Of a stretch of DNA of 64,000 nt, positions 35,801-43,489 are shown in pieces. Made by a program: the position numbers and the translations under genes. The notes beneath the pieces are model-generated. The model was not told where the DNA came from, did not search any database, and was given only the letters and a program-made list of their open reading frames with translations. The stretch is from Lentisphaeraceae bacterium (GTDB taxonomy: Bacteria > Verrucomicrobiota > Kiritimatiellia > RFP12 > DVOR01). The stretch is from assembly GCA_004555175.1 (NCBI GenBank), contig SFJE01000011.1:1-64000 (forward strand), written 5' to 3'. How positions within the stretch are numbered: the first letter of the stretch is position 1; every line of letters begins with the position of its first letter.

Positions 35801-36104
35801 CCCGGACCAACCGGCAGAGGAGCCAGACGCACGCGCCGGCACAGAGCACGGTCAGCCCATTGAGCACGCTCACCCCCCAAGCCGTCGGCACCACAGCCGC
35901 AACCGCCCGCAGGAGGGGCGAGACCAACGGATGGGCCTCAAGGCCGCCCCACGCGCCCCACACGCCCACCAACTTTGCCGTCCACGCGGCACTCTCCCCG
36001 GGGTAGAGCCCAGGCGAGCGCGTCAACCAAAAGAGTCCCACCGCGAGCGCGCCCCAAAAGCCCGGCCGCCCCAAGAGCGCCTTCACGTCTTCTTTATTTG
36101 CCAT
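32847..36104 (-). CDS. Large polytopic membrane protein with C-terminal TPR repeats
   Basis: 1,085 residues. The first ~420 contain about 10-11 hydrophobic segments. A glycosyltransferase-C-like N terminus (LTRSPGLYPGESAAWTAKLV) resembles large membrane proteins annotated with DUF2723 or O-mannosyltransferase-like folds; this is only a resemblance. From about residue 600 to the end there are repeated helical pairs consistent with tetratricopeptide repeats (for example NNTAFFLAAAGKTEEAYARF and FNDLAETYRRLGKWAAALSA). It may act in envelope assembly or protein glycosylation, but I cannot assign a reaction. It starts two bases after the upstream GspG-like gene, with GAAGGAT as ribosome site, and precedes murD. 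Confidence 0.7.
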   Translation of the reverse strand: MANKEDVKALLGRPGFWGALAVGLFWLTRSPGLYPGESAAWTAKLVGVWGAWGGLEAHPLVSPLLRAVAAVVPTAWGVSVLNGLTVLCAGACVWLLCRLVRAYFTLMVSEPRSQFAVAPAANVGTAFAGLAMVLSGPIVLASGHCQWQLFDLLLLLITAEAVAWTARTGKTGAMALAAFLAGLIAVEAPWLLLAAPFVLLATAVGWWCGNEKPQSKQLVRAWIVPAVAGAVVGLAAAIGPAVAQGGEIWGCGWAFAQMRVAGVLEYLREGWLLVGLFGVVPFALCVLMGREIGANRRTLAGLGTYLSAAVLTLCACLPISVAPVTLARQWHEAQPVALAAMTAFAVAFLMGASVLLIRVKVPPEAAEERRGVRPLGGILAWGVRLGLVVALGVMMVMAEREALAARKVAQLPDEIAKAVLAECEGPEAWLLGDGGLDPHLAVAIAEAAKPVVLFSLAQDNQPQAMAKLRQALAESPSFAEKPDLRERLDRALDIGMIPFIQDWIRADSGSETRFATLSLPDLWFTGDRLPLPRRWTYAGAATREAQAQALAQPVTLAEVTEPLGDLSNEALEGLPGPIADFARYARRQAGFVANNTAFFLAAAGKTEEAYARFRAVYVWDPENVSALFNIFELVNGGLHPEMKVWCEKELNALLKKLSGRKYKLWALARTYGYIRSPQLISALAGNWAMSGQTGAALSGLDLAMEMLDDETRVGLQGAVAALYTLTPGKRQEAIARYKELLTHSTSPHKSLEYLRQLLRMTILEGNLAEAKTLLEQAEAVGGQEELAYERALYLASAGDAVGSRIALEAFLARYPKHADALAMLATLQMQSDEVEALRANTLPKLITAAGTEDNYFVQIILAQLAERDGALPKARAAYLRALALKPEVYTLRETVLAIDIRLNDKASAEQHARKFLYQDRTMPLANYVMGALALGEGDLKRAESYLTLATAPEAERPLPEAFNDLAETYRRLGKWAAALSAAQRAAELAPKLAVARETAAAALLELGRLGEAQSELDAAFALDAQLREGQPKDPRFLITQARIHLANQLPDLARVALAEAKKQYDSLDKGAQAEFDRTAAAAGLK

Positions 36105-36106
36105 GC

Positions 36107-36751
36107 TTATCCTTCTTCAACAGGGCTCTCAGGGCGCTGCCATGTGCCCTCGGAACAGTGAAAATCGGCCTCTCCGGCGCGGATGTCGTCATTCGTCCCC
36201 GGCTGCTTATCCGGTCCGCAGGAGAAGAGGGTGGGGACCTCAAAGGGCGAAAGCGGCATTTGGTAGACGTAGGGCGTGCCCCAGGGGTCTTTATAGGCCC
36301 AGTTGATGTAAGGCCCCTTCCAGCCGGGCGTTTGATAGTCCTTGGCCAGGGCAAAGAGCCCCAACCGCTGCTGCGGCCACGAGCCGGTATGCACGCGAAA
36401 GAGGGTCATCGCTTCGGCCAGACGCGCCACGCTCCGCCGCGCGCGAAGCTGGTTGAGCGGGGTGGTCTTGACCATCGTCTGCACCGGCCGCTTCATCGTG
36501 CCCACCAACCCGCCGCCCACCAAGAGGAGGACCGCCAACAGCGCTACGACCACCTTCGGCGAGCGAAGCGCCTTGGTATCCAGCCGCGTCCCCATCATCA
36601 ACCGCTCCTGCTCGGCCTTCCGGCGGATAGCTTCAATTTTGCGCTTGGCCTCGCGCCGCTCCTCGCGGTTGCGCCAACGCACCCCGTGAGCCACCGACTT
36701 ATCGCGCGTGACCTTGACGCCCTTGGGCGGTTTGGAGAGGGTAACGCTCAT
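36107..36751 (-). CDS. GspG-like protein with an internal membrane anchor
   Basis: A 214-residue protein. The C-terminal half matches the type II secretion major-pseudopilin domain: RVHTGSWPQQRLGLFAL, WKGPYINWAYKDPWGTPYVY, then SCGPDKQPGTNDDI, the calcium-site region of GspG. The N terminus is unlike a pseudopilin: about 65 charged residues (RNREERREAKRKIEAIRRKA, probably coiled coil) precede one membrane segment (about 67-87), and no prepilin peptidase site is present. It would be a single-pass, type II anchored protein displaying a GspG head. The role is unknown. AGGAG lies upstream. The gene is 8 bp after ruvB and 2 bp before the TPR membrane protein, suggesting a shared function with the latter. 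Confidence 0.7.
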   Translation of the reverse strand: MSVTLSKPPKGVKVTRDKSVAHGVRWRNREERREAKRKIEAIRRKAEQERLMMGTRLDTKALRSPKVVVALLAVLLLVGGGLVGTMKRPVQTMVKTTPLNQLRARRSVARLAEAMTLFRVHTGSWPQQRLGLFALAKDYQTPGWKGPYINWAYKDPWGTPYVYQMPLSPFEVPTLFSCGPDKQPGTNDDIRAGEADFHCSEGTWQRPESPVEEG

Positions 36752-36759
36752 AGCTTCTC

Positions 36760-37776
36760 CTAGAAGAGCGAGCCTTGCGCGGCCGCCGGCTTGATGCCTA
36801 GGCGCTCGTAGGCCCGGGGCAAGGCCACGCGCCCCTTCGGCGTGCGGTCGATGTAACCCTCTTGAATGAGATAGGGCTCGTAGACCTCTTCAACGGTGTC
36901 GGCCTCTTCGCCCACCGCCACGGCCACCGTCCCCAGTCCCACCGGTCCGCCCGAAAACTTCACCACAATCGCCTCCAAGATGCGGATGTCCATCTCGTCG
37001 AGCCCTTGCGGATCAATCTCCAGCAGCGAGAGCGCCTGGTCGGCAATCGCCCCGGTGATAAAGTTATCCGCCCGCACCTGCGCGTAGTCCCGCACCCGCC
37101 GCAAGAGATTATTGGCAATACGCGGCGTACCGCGACTCCGCCGCGCCACCTCCAGCGCCCCCGCCTCGTCAATCCCCACGTTCAACTTGCTGGCACTGCG
37201 CGCGACAATCTTCGCCAGCTCCGCGTGCGAGTAGTAGTCCAACCGGTTCTGCAACCCAAAGCGCGAGCGCAAGGGCGCGGAAATCAGCCCACTGCGCGTC
37301 GTTGCCCCCACCAGCGTAAAGCGCGGCAACTCCAAGCGCACGCTCCGCGCATTCGGCCCCTGGTCAATCATAATGTCAATGACAAAGTCCTCCATCGCCG
37401 AGTAGAGGTACTCCTCAACCGTCCGCTGCATCCGGTGAATCTCGTCGATGAAGACCAAGTCTCCCGGCTCGAGCGAGGTCAACAGCCCCGCCAAGTCCGA
37501 GGGCTTATCAATCACCGGCCCACTCGTCGCCTTCACGTGCACCCCCATCGCCTCGGCCAAGATATAAGCCAGCGTCGTCTTCCCCAAGCCAGGCGGACCC
37601 GACAGCAGCACATGATCCAACTGCTCTCCGCGCCCCTTCGCCGCCTCAACCGCCAACATCAGCCGGTCGCGCACCTTCTGCTGCCCCAAAAAGTCGTCAA
37701 ATCGCGTCGGCCGCAACCGATTGTCGAATGACGCATTCCGCTGATTCATCTCTTCCGATGGCCTGCTCGTATCCAT
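36760..37776 (-). CDS. ruvB: Holliday junction branch-migration helicase RuvB
   Basis: A 338-residue AAA+ motor that drives branch migration with RuvA. The N terminus reads [20 protein letters not shown]. Walker A is [12 protein letters not shown] near 67, Walker B is FIDEIHR near 116, sensor 1 is [18 protein letters not shown] near 160, and a winged-helix C terminus ends with [21 protein letters not shown] place the start at 37776: the sequence upstream is Pro/Arg-rich and unrelated to RuvB. No Shine-Dalgarno is visible. A minus-strand TATATT lies six bases before the ATG, so the transcript may be leaderless. ruvA and ruvC are not in the window. Confidence 0.95.
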   Translation of the reverse strand: MDTSRPSEEMNQRNASFDNRLRPTRFDDFLGQQKVRDRLMLAVEAAKGRGEQLDHVLLSGPPGLGKTTLAYILAEAMGVHVKATSGPVIDKPSDLAGLLTSLEPGDLVFIDEIHRMQRTVEEYLYSAMEDFVIDIMIDQGPNARSVRLELPRFTLVGATTRSGLISAPLRSRFGLQNRLDYYSHAELAKIVARSASKLNVGIDEAGALEVARRSRGTPRIANNLLRRVRDYAQVRADNFITGAIADQALSLLEIDPQGLDEMDIRILEAIVVKFSGGPVGLGTVAVAVGEEADTVEEVYEPYLIQEGYIDRTPKGRVALPRAYERLGIKPAAAQGSLF

Positions 37777-37871
37777 ACCTATAATATAACACACTCCGCC
37801 CAACCGTGCTTGACGGGCTGCGTGAGGTGGCACCTTTGCTTCGGCGGAGGGCGGTTGTGCGCGGGACTGTT

Positions 37872-40337
37872 TTAGCGGAGGAAGCCGAGGGTGTAGACGA
37901 GCGGCCGAAGGCGGTTGGAGAGGGCCTTGAAGGCGGCCTGAAACTCGGCGTAGCGTTTGGGGAGGAGAAGTTGCGCAAGGGGTTTGATTTGGTACCACCC
38001 CGCATCCCACCGCAAGAGTTGTAGTTCGGGCCGTTCGGCGGCGAAGCGGGCGCGATAGGTATAGCTGGCGATCGCAATCTCTCGCGCTAGACGCAGGACC
38101 TCACGCCCCTCGGGGCTGAAGTGTGCGGACCACTCGGCCAGATGGGCCGCCACAAAGCGCTCGCAATCGGTCCGCACTGCCTGCCACGTCTCCACCAATC
38201 CCGCCCGGTCCGCCGCCGCTTCCACCGCCTCGCGCTCCACCCAGAACCATTCGTTGCGAATCTCCCACAACTTTCCCTTGTAGTCCACCTGCCCCAAGGA
38301 GGACTGCTGGCCCGAGGGGTGGAAGAGCGCGAAGAGCACGCTATCGGCCTCAAAGCCCGCGTAATCTGGATGCGCCGTATCTGGCACGCAGTATTCGTCC
38401 TTCGCGTTCGTCCAGTTCTGCTCGATTAACTTTCGGGCTGTGAACATCGCCGTCACGCGTAGAAAGTTAGCGGGAAGGACCGAGGTCCCATTGGCGGTTG
38501 AACAGGTAGAGGAAAAGAGACTGACGCATACGCCATTATTATAGACGGCATTAGCTGCGCAAACATAGTAACCCAAGGCCCCAGGAATGAGCTTACCTCG
38601 TCCTTCCTGCTTCCATCTGACTGCAGTGGTAAACTGTGGCGCGTCGGCAACTTTGGTCTTGCCAAGAGGTTCGCGGCACCACTCGTTCCCTGTCATTTGC
38701 CCATCCATATTGTAAATGCACTTCTCGCCCATTGCGAGGAGGTGGCCGTTCTCTTCTGTTATTAAGGTATGTGGGAAGTCGTGTTGGACGGTTTCGCCTG
38801 GGGTCCAGAGGGTGAAGTGGATGCCCCAGTTGGCGGCAACATCGGCAAAGTGGCCGGCGTTGAAGAGGATGCCGCGGCGATAGGCGAAGTCGGTAAAGAA
38901 GTATTTGCGTAGATGGCGGTGCTGGGAACCGGTGAGGTAGACGGGGTTACAGAAGAGGGCGAGGTGACAGTGGGTGAGATGGAAGGTGCGTTTGATTTGG
39001 CAGATTCGGAAGAGAAATTGGGCGAAGAGTTGCTGAGCGGCAGCGCCGAGGCCTGCTTCTTTCATTTCAAGGTTCGCGGCGGATTGGGCACAGCCGGCCT
39101 TGTGGGTGCCGTGTTTGAGGTTGTTGGCAGTGGCGTAAGGGGGATTGATGAAGAAGAGGAGGGGTTTGTTGGCTTTGAGATCGTCGAGGAGCGGGGTGGG
39201 GAGGGCGGCGAAGAGATCGTCGATGGGGTCGTTGAGGAAGTCGAAGCGGAACTTGGTGGCCTCGGGGTTGTAGGTTTGGCCGAGGTTGAGTTCGGCGGCT
39301 TCGTTGGTGGAGGCGTAGAGGCGGGTGAAACGGAAGTCGCGAGTCAGGTTGCCGGTGCCCCAGGCGCAATCCCAGACCACGAAGCGCTCGCGCCAATCCT
39401 CGCCCAGTTCCTCGGCGATGAGGCGGTGGGCGAGGTTGACGAAGGGGGTGGGGGTGTAGAACTCGCCGTTGCGGCGGCGCTTGACATCTTCCAGGAGGCG
39501 GTCGTAGATAGCGGTGAAGGCGGCACGCTCGCGGGGGGTGTAGGTGTTGTCGTAGTGCTCGAAGTAGCTTTGCCACCCCTTGGAGTCGATATGCACCTCA
39601 CGCTCGCCGTAGACGAGGATGCCGGGCTTCTTGGGGTGGAGGTAGGTGTCCTCGCTATTGAGGATGGCGGCAAAGAAGCAGCCGACGAGGTCGTTGGGCG
39701 AGAGGGTGGGCTCGCGGAGGACCTTTTGGCAGAAGTAGTCGAAGATCTGCGAGACGTTGGCCGGGGTGGCGCGGACGTGCCGGCGGCGGCCGGTGGCGAG
39801 CTCGTGCATCTTGGCAACCACCTCGCCCAGTTCGAAGCGCCGCTCCTCTACGGTGTAGACAAAGACCTCCGGCGCGCAGTGTTCGGCGATGTGCGCGACC
39901 ATCTCCGGAGCCGAATGCCAAGCCGCACTCGGCGCGAGGCTCCAATCGTTCGCCCAATCAAGGTAGGGCAGAAGGGGGTTGGAGTGGAGGACGAAGCACT
40001 CGTTCTTGTCGCCCACGAAGAGGACGGTGGGCATCTCAATGCCGGCCTCCTCAAAGAGCTTGAGGTAGTAGACCACTTGGACGAGGACCTTGGCTCGCTG
40101 AAGGGGTTGGGCAAGGGCCTCGTCGAGCTTGTACTCGCACAACAACCGGAAGAAGAAATCGCCGGCATTCAGGTAGCCATCGCACTTGCAGGGGTAGTCA
40201 AAAACCGTTCCGCGCGGAAAGAAGAGGAGGATTCCCTGCTCGTAGCCGCGCTGAACCGCCCGCTCGTCCGTCGCCGTAGCTAACGTCGAGAAGAACGCTA
40301 CGCGCTCCTGTTGTGTCATCTTTCCTTGCCGTGCCAT
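37872..40337 (-). CDS. Solitary type IIG-like restriction-modification enzyme (N6-adenine methylase fusion)
   Basis: 821 residues. A methylase core has the SAM loop [13 protein letters not shown] near residue 324 and the catalytic NPPY of N6-adenine methylases near 397. The N-terminal region has RLLCEYKLD near 65, followed by a [17 protein letters not shown] helix. This fits the E-x-K part of a PD-(D/E)xK nuclease, which would make it a single-chain type IIG R-M protein; the nuclease call is inference. Residues ~520-640 are the probable target-recognition domain and are visibly less GC-rich (about 38450-38720) than the rest. No separate restriction or specificity gene is adjacent. AGGAAGG precedes the ATG at 40337. 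An alternative is a solitary methylase or phage-defence methylase. Confidence 0.75.
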   Translation of the reverse strand: MARQGKMTQQERVAFFSTLATATDERAVQRGYEQGILLFFPRGTVFDYPCKCDGYLNAGDFFFRLLCEYKLDEALAQPLQRAKVLVQVVYYLKLFEEAGIEMPTVLFVGDKNECFVLHSNPLLPYLDWANDWSLAPSAAWHSAPEMVAHIAEHCAPEVFVYTVEERRFELGEVVAKMHELATGRRRHVRATPANVSQIFDYFCQKVLREPTLSPNDLVGCFFAAILNSEDTYLHPKKPGILVYGEREVHIDSKGWQSYFEHYDNTYTPRERAAFTAIYDRLLEDVKRRRNGEFYTPTPFVNLAHRLIAEELGEDWRERFVVWDCAWGTGNLTRDFRFTRLYASTNEAAELNLGQTYNPEATKFRFDFLNDPIDDLFAALPTPLLDDLKANKPLLFFINPPYATANNLKHGTHKAGCAQSAANLEMKEAGLGAAAQQLFAQFLFRICQIKRTFHLTHCHLALFCNPVYLTGSQHRHLRKYFFTDFAYRRGILFNAGHFADVAANWGIHFTLWTPGETVQHDFPHTLITEENGHLLAMGEKCIYNMDGQMTGNEWCREPLGKTKVADAPQFTTAVRWKQEGRGKLIPGALGYYVCAANAVYNNGVCVSLFSSTCSTANGTSVLPANFLRVTAMFTARKLIEQNWTNAKDEYCVPDTAHPDYAGFEADSVLFALFHPSGQQSSLGQVDYKGKLWEIRNEWFWVEREAVEAAADRAGLVETWQAVRTDCERFVAAHLAEWSAHFSPEGREVLRLAREIAIASYTYRARFAAERPELQLLRWDAGWYQIKPLAQLLLPKRYAEFQAAFKALSNRLRPLVYTLGFLR

Positions 40338-40342
40338 AAAAA

Positions 40343-40351
40343 GCGTACCTT
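40343..40351 (-). promoter_or_regulatory. AAGGTACGC copy overlapping the R-M gene leader
   Basis: On the minus strand AAGGTACGC at 40351-40343 includes the end of the ribosome-site region of the R-M gene. The same 9-mer occurs at 40405-40413, and with one change (AAGGTGCGC) on the minus strand at 40429-40421. Three copies within 90 bp suggest a regulator site or RNA pairing that could control translation. Confidence 0.4.
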
Positions 40352-40360
40352 CCTGTATAC

Positions 40361-40478
40361 GCTTTACACGAGGCCCTAGGAAAGCCTTTACCAAACGCAC
40401 AAAGAAGGTACGCCGATGTGGCGCACCTTGCCCAGGCTGTTGCTTGGTAAGTGGAGTTTCCTAGGTTCCGTGTAAAGC
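40361..40478. repeat. 118-bp nested inverted repeat upstream of the R-M gene
   Basis: Outer arms GCTTTACACG (40361-40370) and CGTGTAAAGC (40469-40478) are perfect complements. CCTAGGAAA (40375-40383) pairs with TTTCCTAGG (40457-40465), and TTACCAA (40388-40394) with TTGGTAA (40444-40450). Inside is a hairpin of AAGGTACGCC and GGCGCACCTT (40405-40414, 40420-40429; one mismatch). The whole could be a MITE-like element or a structured RNA. Confidence 0.8.
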
Positions 40479-40484
40479 AACTGC

Positions 40485-40526
40485 CCTGCAATGATGCAGG
40501 TTAAACCCCTGCGGCTAACCCGCAGG
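40485..40526. repeat. Two small hairpins beside the nested repeat
   Basis: CCTGCA-atga-TGCAGG at about 40485-40500 and CCTGCGG-ctaac-CCGCAGG at about 40508-40526 lie just outside the nested inverted repeat. They add to a structure-rich 190-bp stretch that looks noncoding. Confidence 0.6.
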
Positions 40527-40800
40527 ATGGCCGCAGTATACCAAAACTCCTCGTCCGCCGCACTTGTTCCGGGGTGGGGGATGGGACCGCGCAAGGTGCA
40601 CGCCGAGGTGCGCTAGGCCGGATCATCCGGAGATTCCGGAGATTCCGGAGGCGGCCCGCCAATGGGGGCAGGGGGCAAGGCCCCCCGCATGAGCGCGCGA
40701 CCAACTGCAAGGAGGCTCCGGGCCGAGGCCGAGAATAACCCTGCCCGGACCCGAGGCGAAGGTGGCCCGAGTTCAATTTAAGGTTGGCCCGAGGCGAACC

Positions 40801-40888
40801 AATAAGACGGGGTCTTGTTTGAAATAAGACGGGGTCTTGTTTGCAATAAGACGGGGTCTTGTTTGCAATAAGACGGGGTCTTGTTTAT
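40801..40888. repeat. 22-bp tandem array, AATAAGACGGGGTCTT unit, four units
   Basis: Units start at 40801, 40823, 40845 and 40867. Each has AATAAGACGGGGTCTTGTTT plus two variable bases (GA, GC, GC or a final AT). The core palindrome is that of 1-19 and 59125-59143, and the period equals that of the arrays at 23549 and 52929. Confidence 0.85.
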
Positions 40889-40913
40889 CTTCCTCGCCCC
40901 GATTTAAGGTCAA

Positions 40914-40957
40914 GGTCGGGCGTGGTGGAGGTCGAGGTCGGGCGTGAAGGAGACTAC
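40914..40957. repeat. Two-unit 22-bp repeat (GGTCGGGCGTG)
   Basis: GGTCGGGCGTG starts at 40914 and again at 40936, exactly 22 bp apart; both are followed by a purine-rich stretch. The unit differs from the neighbouring AATAAG array but the period is the same. Confidence 0.5.
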
Positions 40958-41188
40958 GGCAGCGGCGAAAGGTTGAAGGGGCTCCGCCTTACCAGGAGAA
41001 ATGCTTGCCGAGGCTGACACGCTCCTTGCCGCTTTCCGTTCCGCCTGCCCGGCCCAAAAAGCCCCCGCCATCCTCGGAACCGATATTATGCGACACGATT
41101 AGTTTTCTCACTTGCTCGGGAGATTGAGCAGGTGACAGGAAGCGAGAACAGCTGTCAGAGCCTATAGAGCGGTGGAATTAGGGGGCTC

Positions 41189-41860
41189 CTACTGCGCAAG
41201 GCGGCATTGCAATGCCAGGGCAATCAGCAGGAAGGAGATGGGAAGCAGGAGAGCGAGAGCGGCGTGTTGAGGCAGGGCATCTATACACGCGACGCCGATG
41301 GCGGCTCCGAGGAGGAAGCAGAGGACAATTCCAAGGGTGTGGCTTGCGCGTTGACGAGCGGTGAGATCGCCGTCTCGATGCCAGGCGATGAGCGCTTCAA
41401 CGGTTGAGCGGAGGTTGCCAGTACACATCGTGGTGGTGAGCGGGTGGCCGTGGACTTTGCGAAAGGCCTGGACTTGCAACGAACAGATGAAGGAGACGGT
41501 AATGTTGACCCAGGCATCAGCCTGACCGCGGTCGGCACAGAGGCAAAGGGCAAGAAGCCCGACTTCCAGGAGCAGAACGCCTTGTCGCCAATGGAAGTGG
41601 TGCCAACCGTCCCCTACTCTGCGGATCTCTTGGGCCAGAAATACGCCGCCGGCAAAGGCCAAAATTGGCAGGAAGTAGTGAAGGGCTTGCCCCAGATTTC
41701 CGTGGGCCAGGTGGAGGCCTAGCAGAACAACATTGCCGGTCTGCGCATTGGCAAAGACGCCACCGTGAACAAGGTAGGTAAAGGCATCCAAAAATCCGCC
41801 TGTACAGGCCAAGAGGGCCCCGACCCGAAAGGAATCCGACATTTGCCGTGGTTGTATCAT
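41189..41860 (-). CDS. DUF1275 (YoaK-type) membrane protein
   Basis: A 223-residue polytopic protein with about six hydrophobic segments. The segments GALLACTGGFLDAFTYL near 13 and GVFANAQTGNVVLLGL near 34 (the G-x-x-N-A-x-TGN motif), together with HPLTTTMCTGNLRS near 137, are typical of DUF1275. The family is widespread in bacteria with no established function. A good ribosome site (AAAGGTGAG) precedes the ATG at 41860. It lies 78 bp after the recD stop on the same strand and may be read with the recCBD genes or from its own weak TATGAT box. Confidence 0.85.
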   Translation of the reverse strand: MIQPRQMSDSFRVGALLACTGGFLDAFTYLVHGGVFANAQTGNVVLLGLHLAHGNLGQALHYFLPILAFAGGVFLAQEIRRVGDGWHHFHWRQGVLLLEVGLLALCLCADRGQADAWVNITVSFICSLQVQAFRKVHGHPLTTTMCTGNLRSTVEALIAWHRDGDLTARQRASHTLGIVLCFLLGAAIGVACIDALPQHAALALLLPISFLLIALALQCRLAQ

Positions 41861-41938
41861 ACGCTCACCTTTCTCTGCCTATTACCGCATACAGGGCCAC
41901 TATCATAGCACACGCGGCCCCGGCGCTCAGCGCGCACT

Positions 41939-43489
41939 TTAAGCGCCCAGGCCCGAGAGGCGCTCGATGGGCGTGAGGCAGCAGCGGCGAATGGCGGGCG
42001 TGCCGGCGTAGAGGTGGACGGCGCGTTTGGTTCGGGTGATAGCGGTGTAGAGGATCTCGCGCGTGAGGAGGGGCGAATCGCCGGTGGGTGGCAGAAGGAT
42101 GAGTACGTCGGTAAACTCAGAGCCTTGCGCCTTGTGGACGGTGGTGGCATAGGCCATCTCGGTGGCGGAGAGGAAGGCGCGGCGGACGGCACGCGGCCCC
42201 GTGGCACCGGGCAGATAGAGGCGGTCGGGCTCGGAGGGCATCACCACGCCCACATCGCCATTGGCCACCCCGAGGGTGTGGTCGTTTTGGGTGATCATCA
42301 CCGGCTGCGGAGCGGTTACGCCCAAGAGGGCTTTGACGGTTTCGTTCAGCTGTTCGTAGCCGTAGGGACCGTGGTGCAGGGCGCAGAGGAGGCGGCAATC
42401 GTTGAGGTACGCCAGGGCCTCTTCGGGGGTACGGGCGGCGGCGAAGGCGGAAAAGCCTTGGCGTAGACGCGCAAAGAAGTCGGGCCACTGGGCCGGCTGG
42501 AAGGGCGAAAGACCGGCGAGGTCGTGGTAGTGCAGGAGCTCGGTGGGGGTGGCGAGGAGGTCGAGGGCGGCCTCGGGGTTGCCGGTATTAACGGCTTCGG
42601 CCAAGCGGGCAATCTCGCCGCCGGCGGGGAAACGGGTGCTTTGGCGAAGGCGGCAGAGGCTGATGCCCGGCAGACGGCAGAGGTCGCCCAAGACGCGGCC
42701 GCGTTCAACGGAGGCGAGCTGGTCGACATCGCCCACCAGGGTCAGACGGCAGCCCTCGGGGAGCGCGTCGAGGAGTTTGGCCATCAGCGGCAGGTCGATC
42801 ATACTGGCTTCGTCGACAATCAGCCAATCGAGGGGGAGAGGGTTTTCGCGGTTGTGGCAGAAGGTGACGCCGGTGGCGGTGGGTTTGAGAAGGGTGTGGA
42901 GGGTCGTTGCCTGGGGGGCTCCCCCACCCTGCAAAGCACCCGCCATCGCCTCGGTCATTCGCGCGGCAGCCTTTCCCGTGGGCGCGGCCAGACCCAGACG
43001 CAGGGTCGGCTGTTGCTCGCGAATCCAGGCGACGGCGCGGGCGAGGGTGTGGGTCTTGCCGGTGCCGGGGCCGCCAGTGAGGATGGTAAAGCGGTTGGCG
43101 GCGAGGGTGAGGACGGCGGTGCGCTGTTCCGGACGTAGCGATTGGTAGAAGGGCGTCTTGGGCAAGGAGGCGGTGGTTTCGAGGGCTTGGGCGGGGGGCA
43201 AGGCGCGCAGGTAATGGCGGAGGGTGCGCTCGTAGAGCCAGTTGCGCCGCGTGTAGAGCAGACCGCGCCGGGCCACGAAGAGGGTGCGGACCTCGCTGGG
43301 CTCGGGATCGTCCTCGCCAAGGTTGGTGAGGAGGCCGGGCACGGAGGCCATCCGGTCGCAGTCGGCCGGGAGAATGGGCGCACAGACGTGGCCGTCGGCC
43401 AACTCGCGCAGGAGGTCGGCGCACCGGTTGGCGATGGATTCATCTGCGCCGGTCATACGGAGAACCAGGTTGCGAACAGCAGCGATCAT
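41939..43489 (-). CDS. recD: Exodeoxyribonuclease V subunit alpha (RecD-like helicase)
   Basis: A 516-residue superfamily 1 helicase of the RecD class, somewhat shorter than Escherichia coli RecD (about 608). Walker A is LTGGPGTGKTHTLARAV near 138, then LGLAAPTGKAAARM, Walker B WLIVDEASMIDL near 223, LVGDVDQLASV near 252 and the C-terminal motif ATTVHKAQGSEFTDVLILLP near 452. With RecB and RecC it would form the RecBCD nuclease-helicase for double-strand break resection. Its start overlaps the recB stop (ATGA, 43486-43489), so it is translationally coupled. The N-terminal domain is short, which accounts for the size difference. Confidence 0.93.
   Translation of the reverse strand: MIAAVRNLVLRMTGADESIANRCADLLRELADGHVCAPILPADCDRMASVPGLLTNLGEDDPEPSEVRTLFVARRGLLYTRRNWLYERTLRHYLRALPPAQALETTASLPKTPFYQSLRPEQRTAVLTLAANRFTILTGGPGTGKTHTLARAVAWIREQQPTLRLGLAAPTGKAAARMTEAMAGALQGGGAPQATTLHTLLKPTATGVTFCHNRENPLPLDWLIVDEASMIDLPLMAKLLDALPEGCRLTLVGDVDQLASVERGRVLGDLCRLPGISLCRLRQSTRFPAGGEIARLAEAVNTGNPEAALDLLATPTELLHYHDLAGLSPFQPAQWPDFFARLRQGFSAFAAARTPEEALAYLNDCRLLCALHHGPYGYEQLNETVKALLGVTAPQPVMITQNDHTLGVANGDVGVVMPSEPDRLYLPGATGPRAVRRAFLSATEMAYATTVHKAQGSEFTDVLILLPPTGDSPLLTREILYTAITRTKRAVHLYAGTPAIRRCCLTPIERLSGLGA

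Larger units (their letters stand above)
40527..41188. other. Noncoding, repeat-rich region between the R-M and DUF1275 genes
   Basis: No credible gene. It holds three CCGGAGATT-type 9-bp units near 40627-40652, the 22-bp arrays at 40801-40888 and 40914-40957, and a TGACAG/CTGTCA hairpin near 41132-41158. No tRNA or other known RNA was recognised. Confidence 0.5.

Noticed and set aside
38913..40283. 456-codon rightward reading frame opposite the R-M gene
   Set aside because: Its translation is a low-complexity Gly/Val/Glu run, the mirror of the real gene's codon bias. The opposite strand has NPPY and a SAM-binding loop.
40361..40478. Retron msr-msd RNA
   Set aside because: It has inverted arms, but no reverse transcriptase is adjacent or anywhere in the window.
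40501..40776. 91-codon leftward frame in the noncoding region
   Set aside because: Composition is Arg/Pro/Gly-biased without any motif, and it overlaps hairpins and short tandem repeats.
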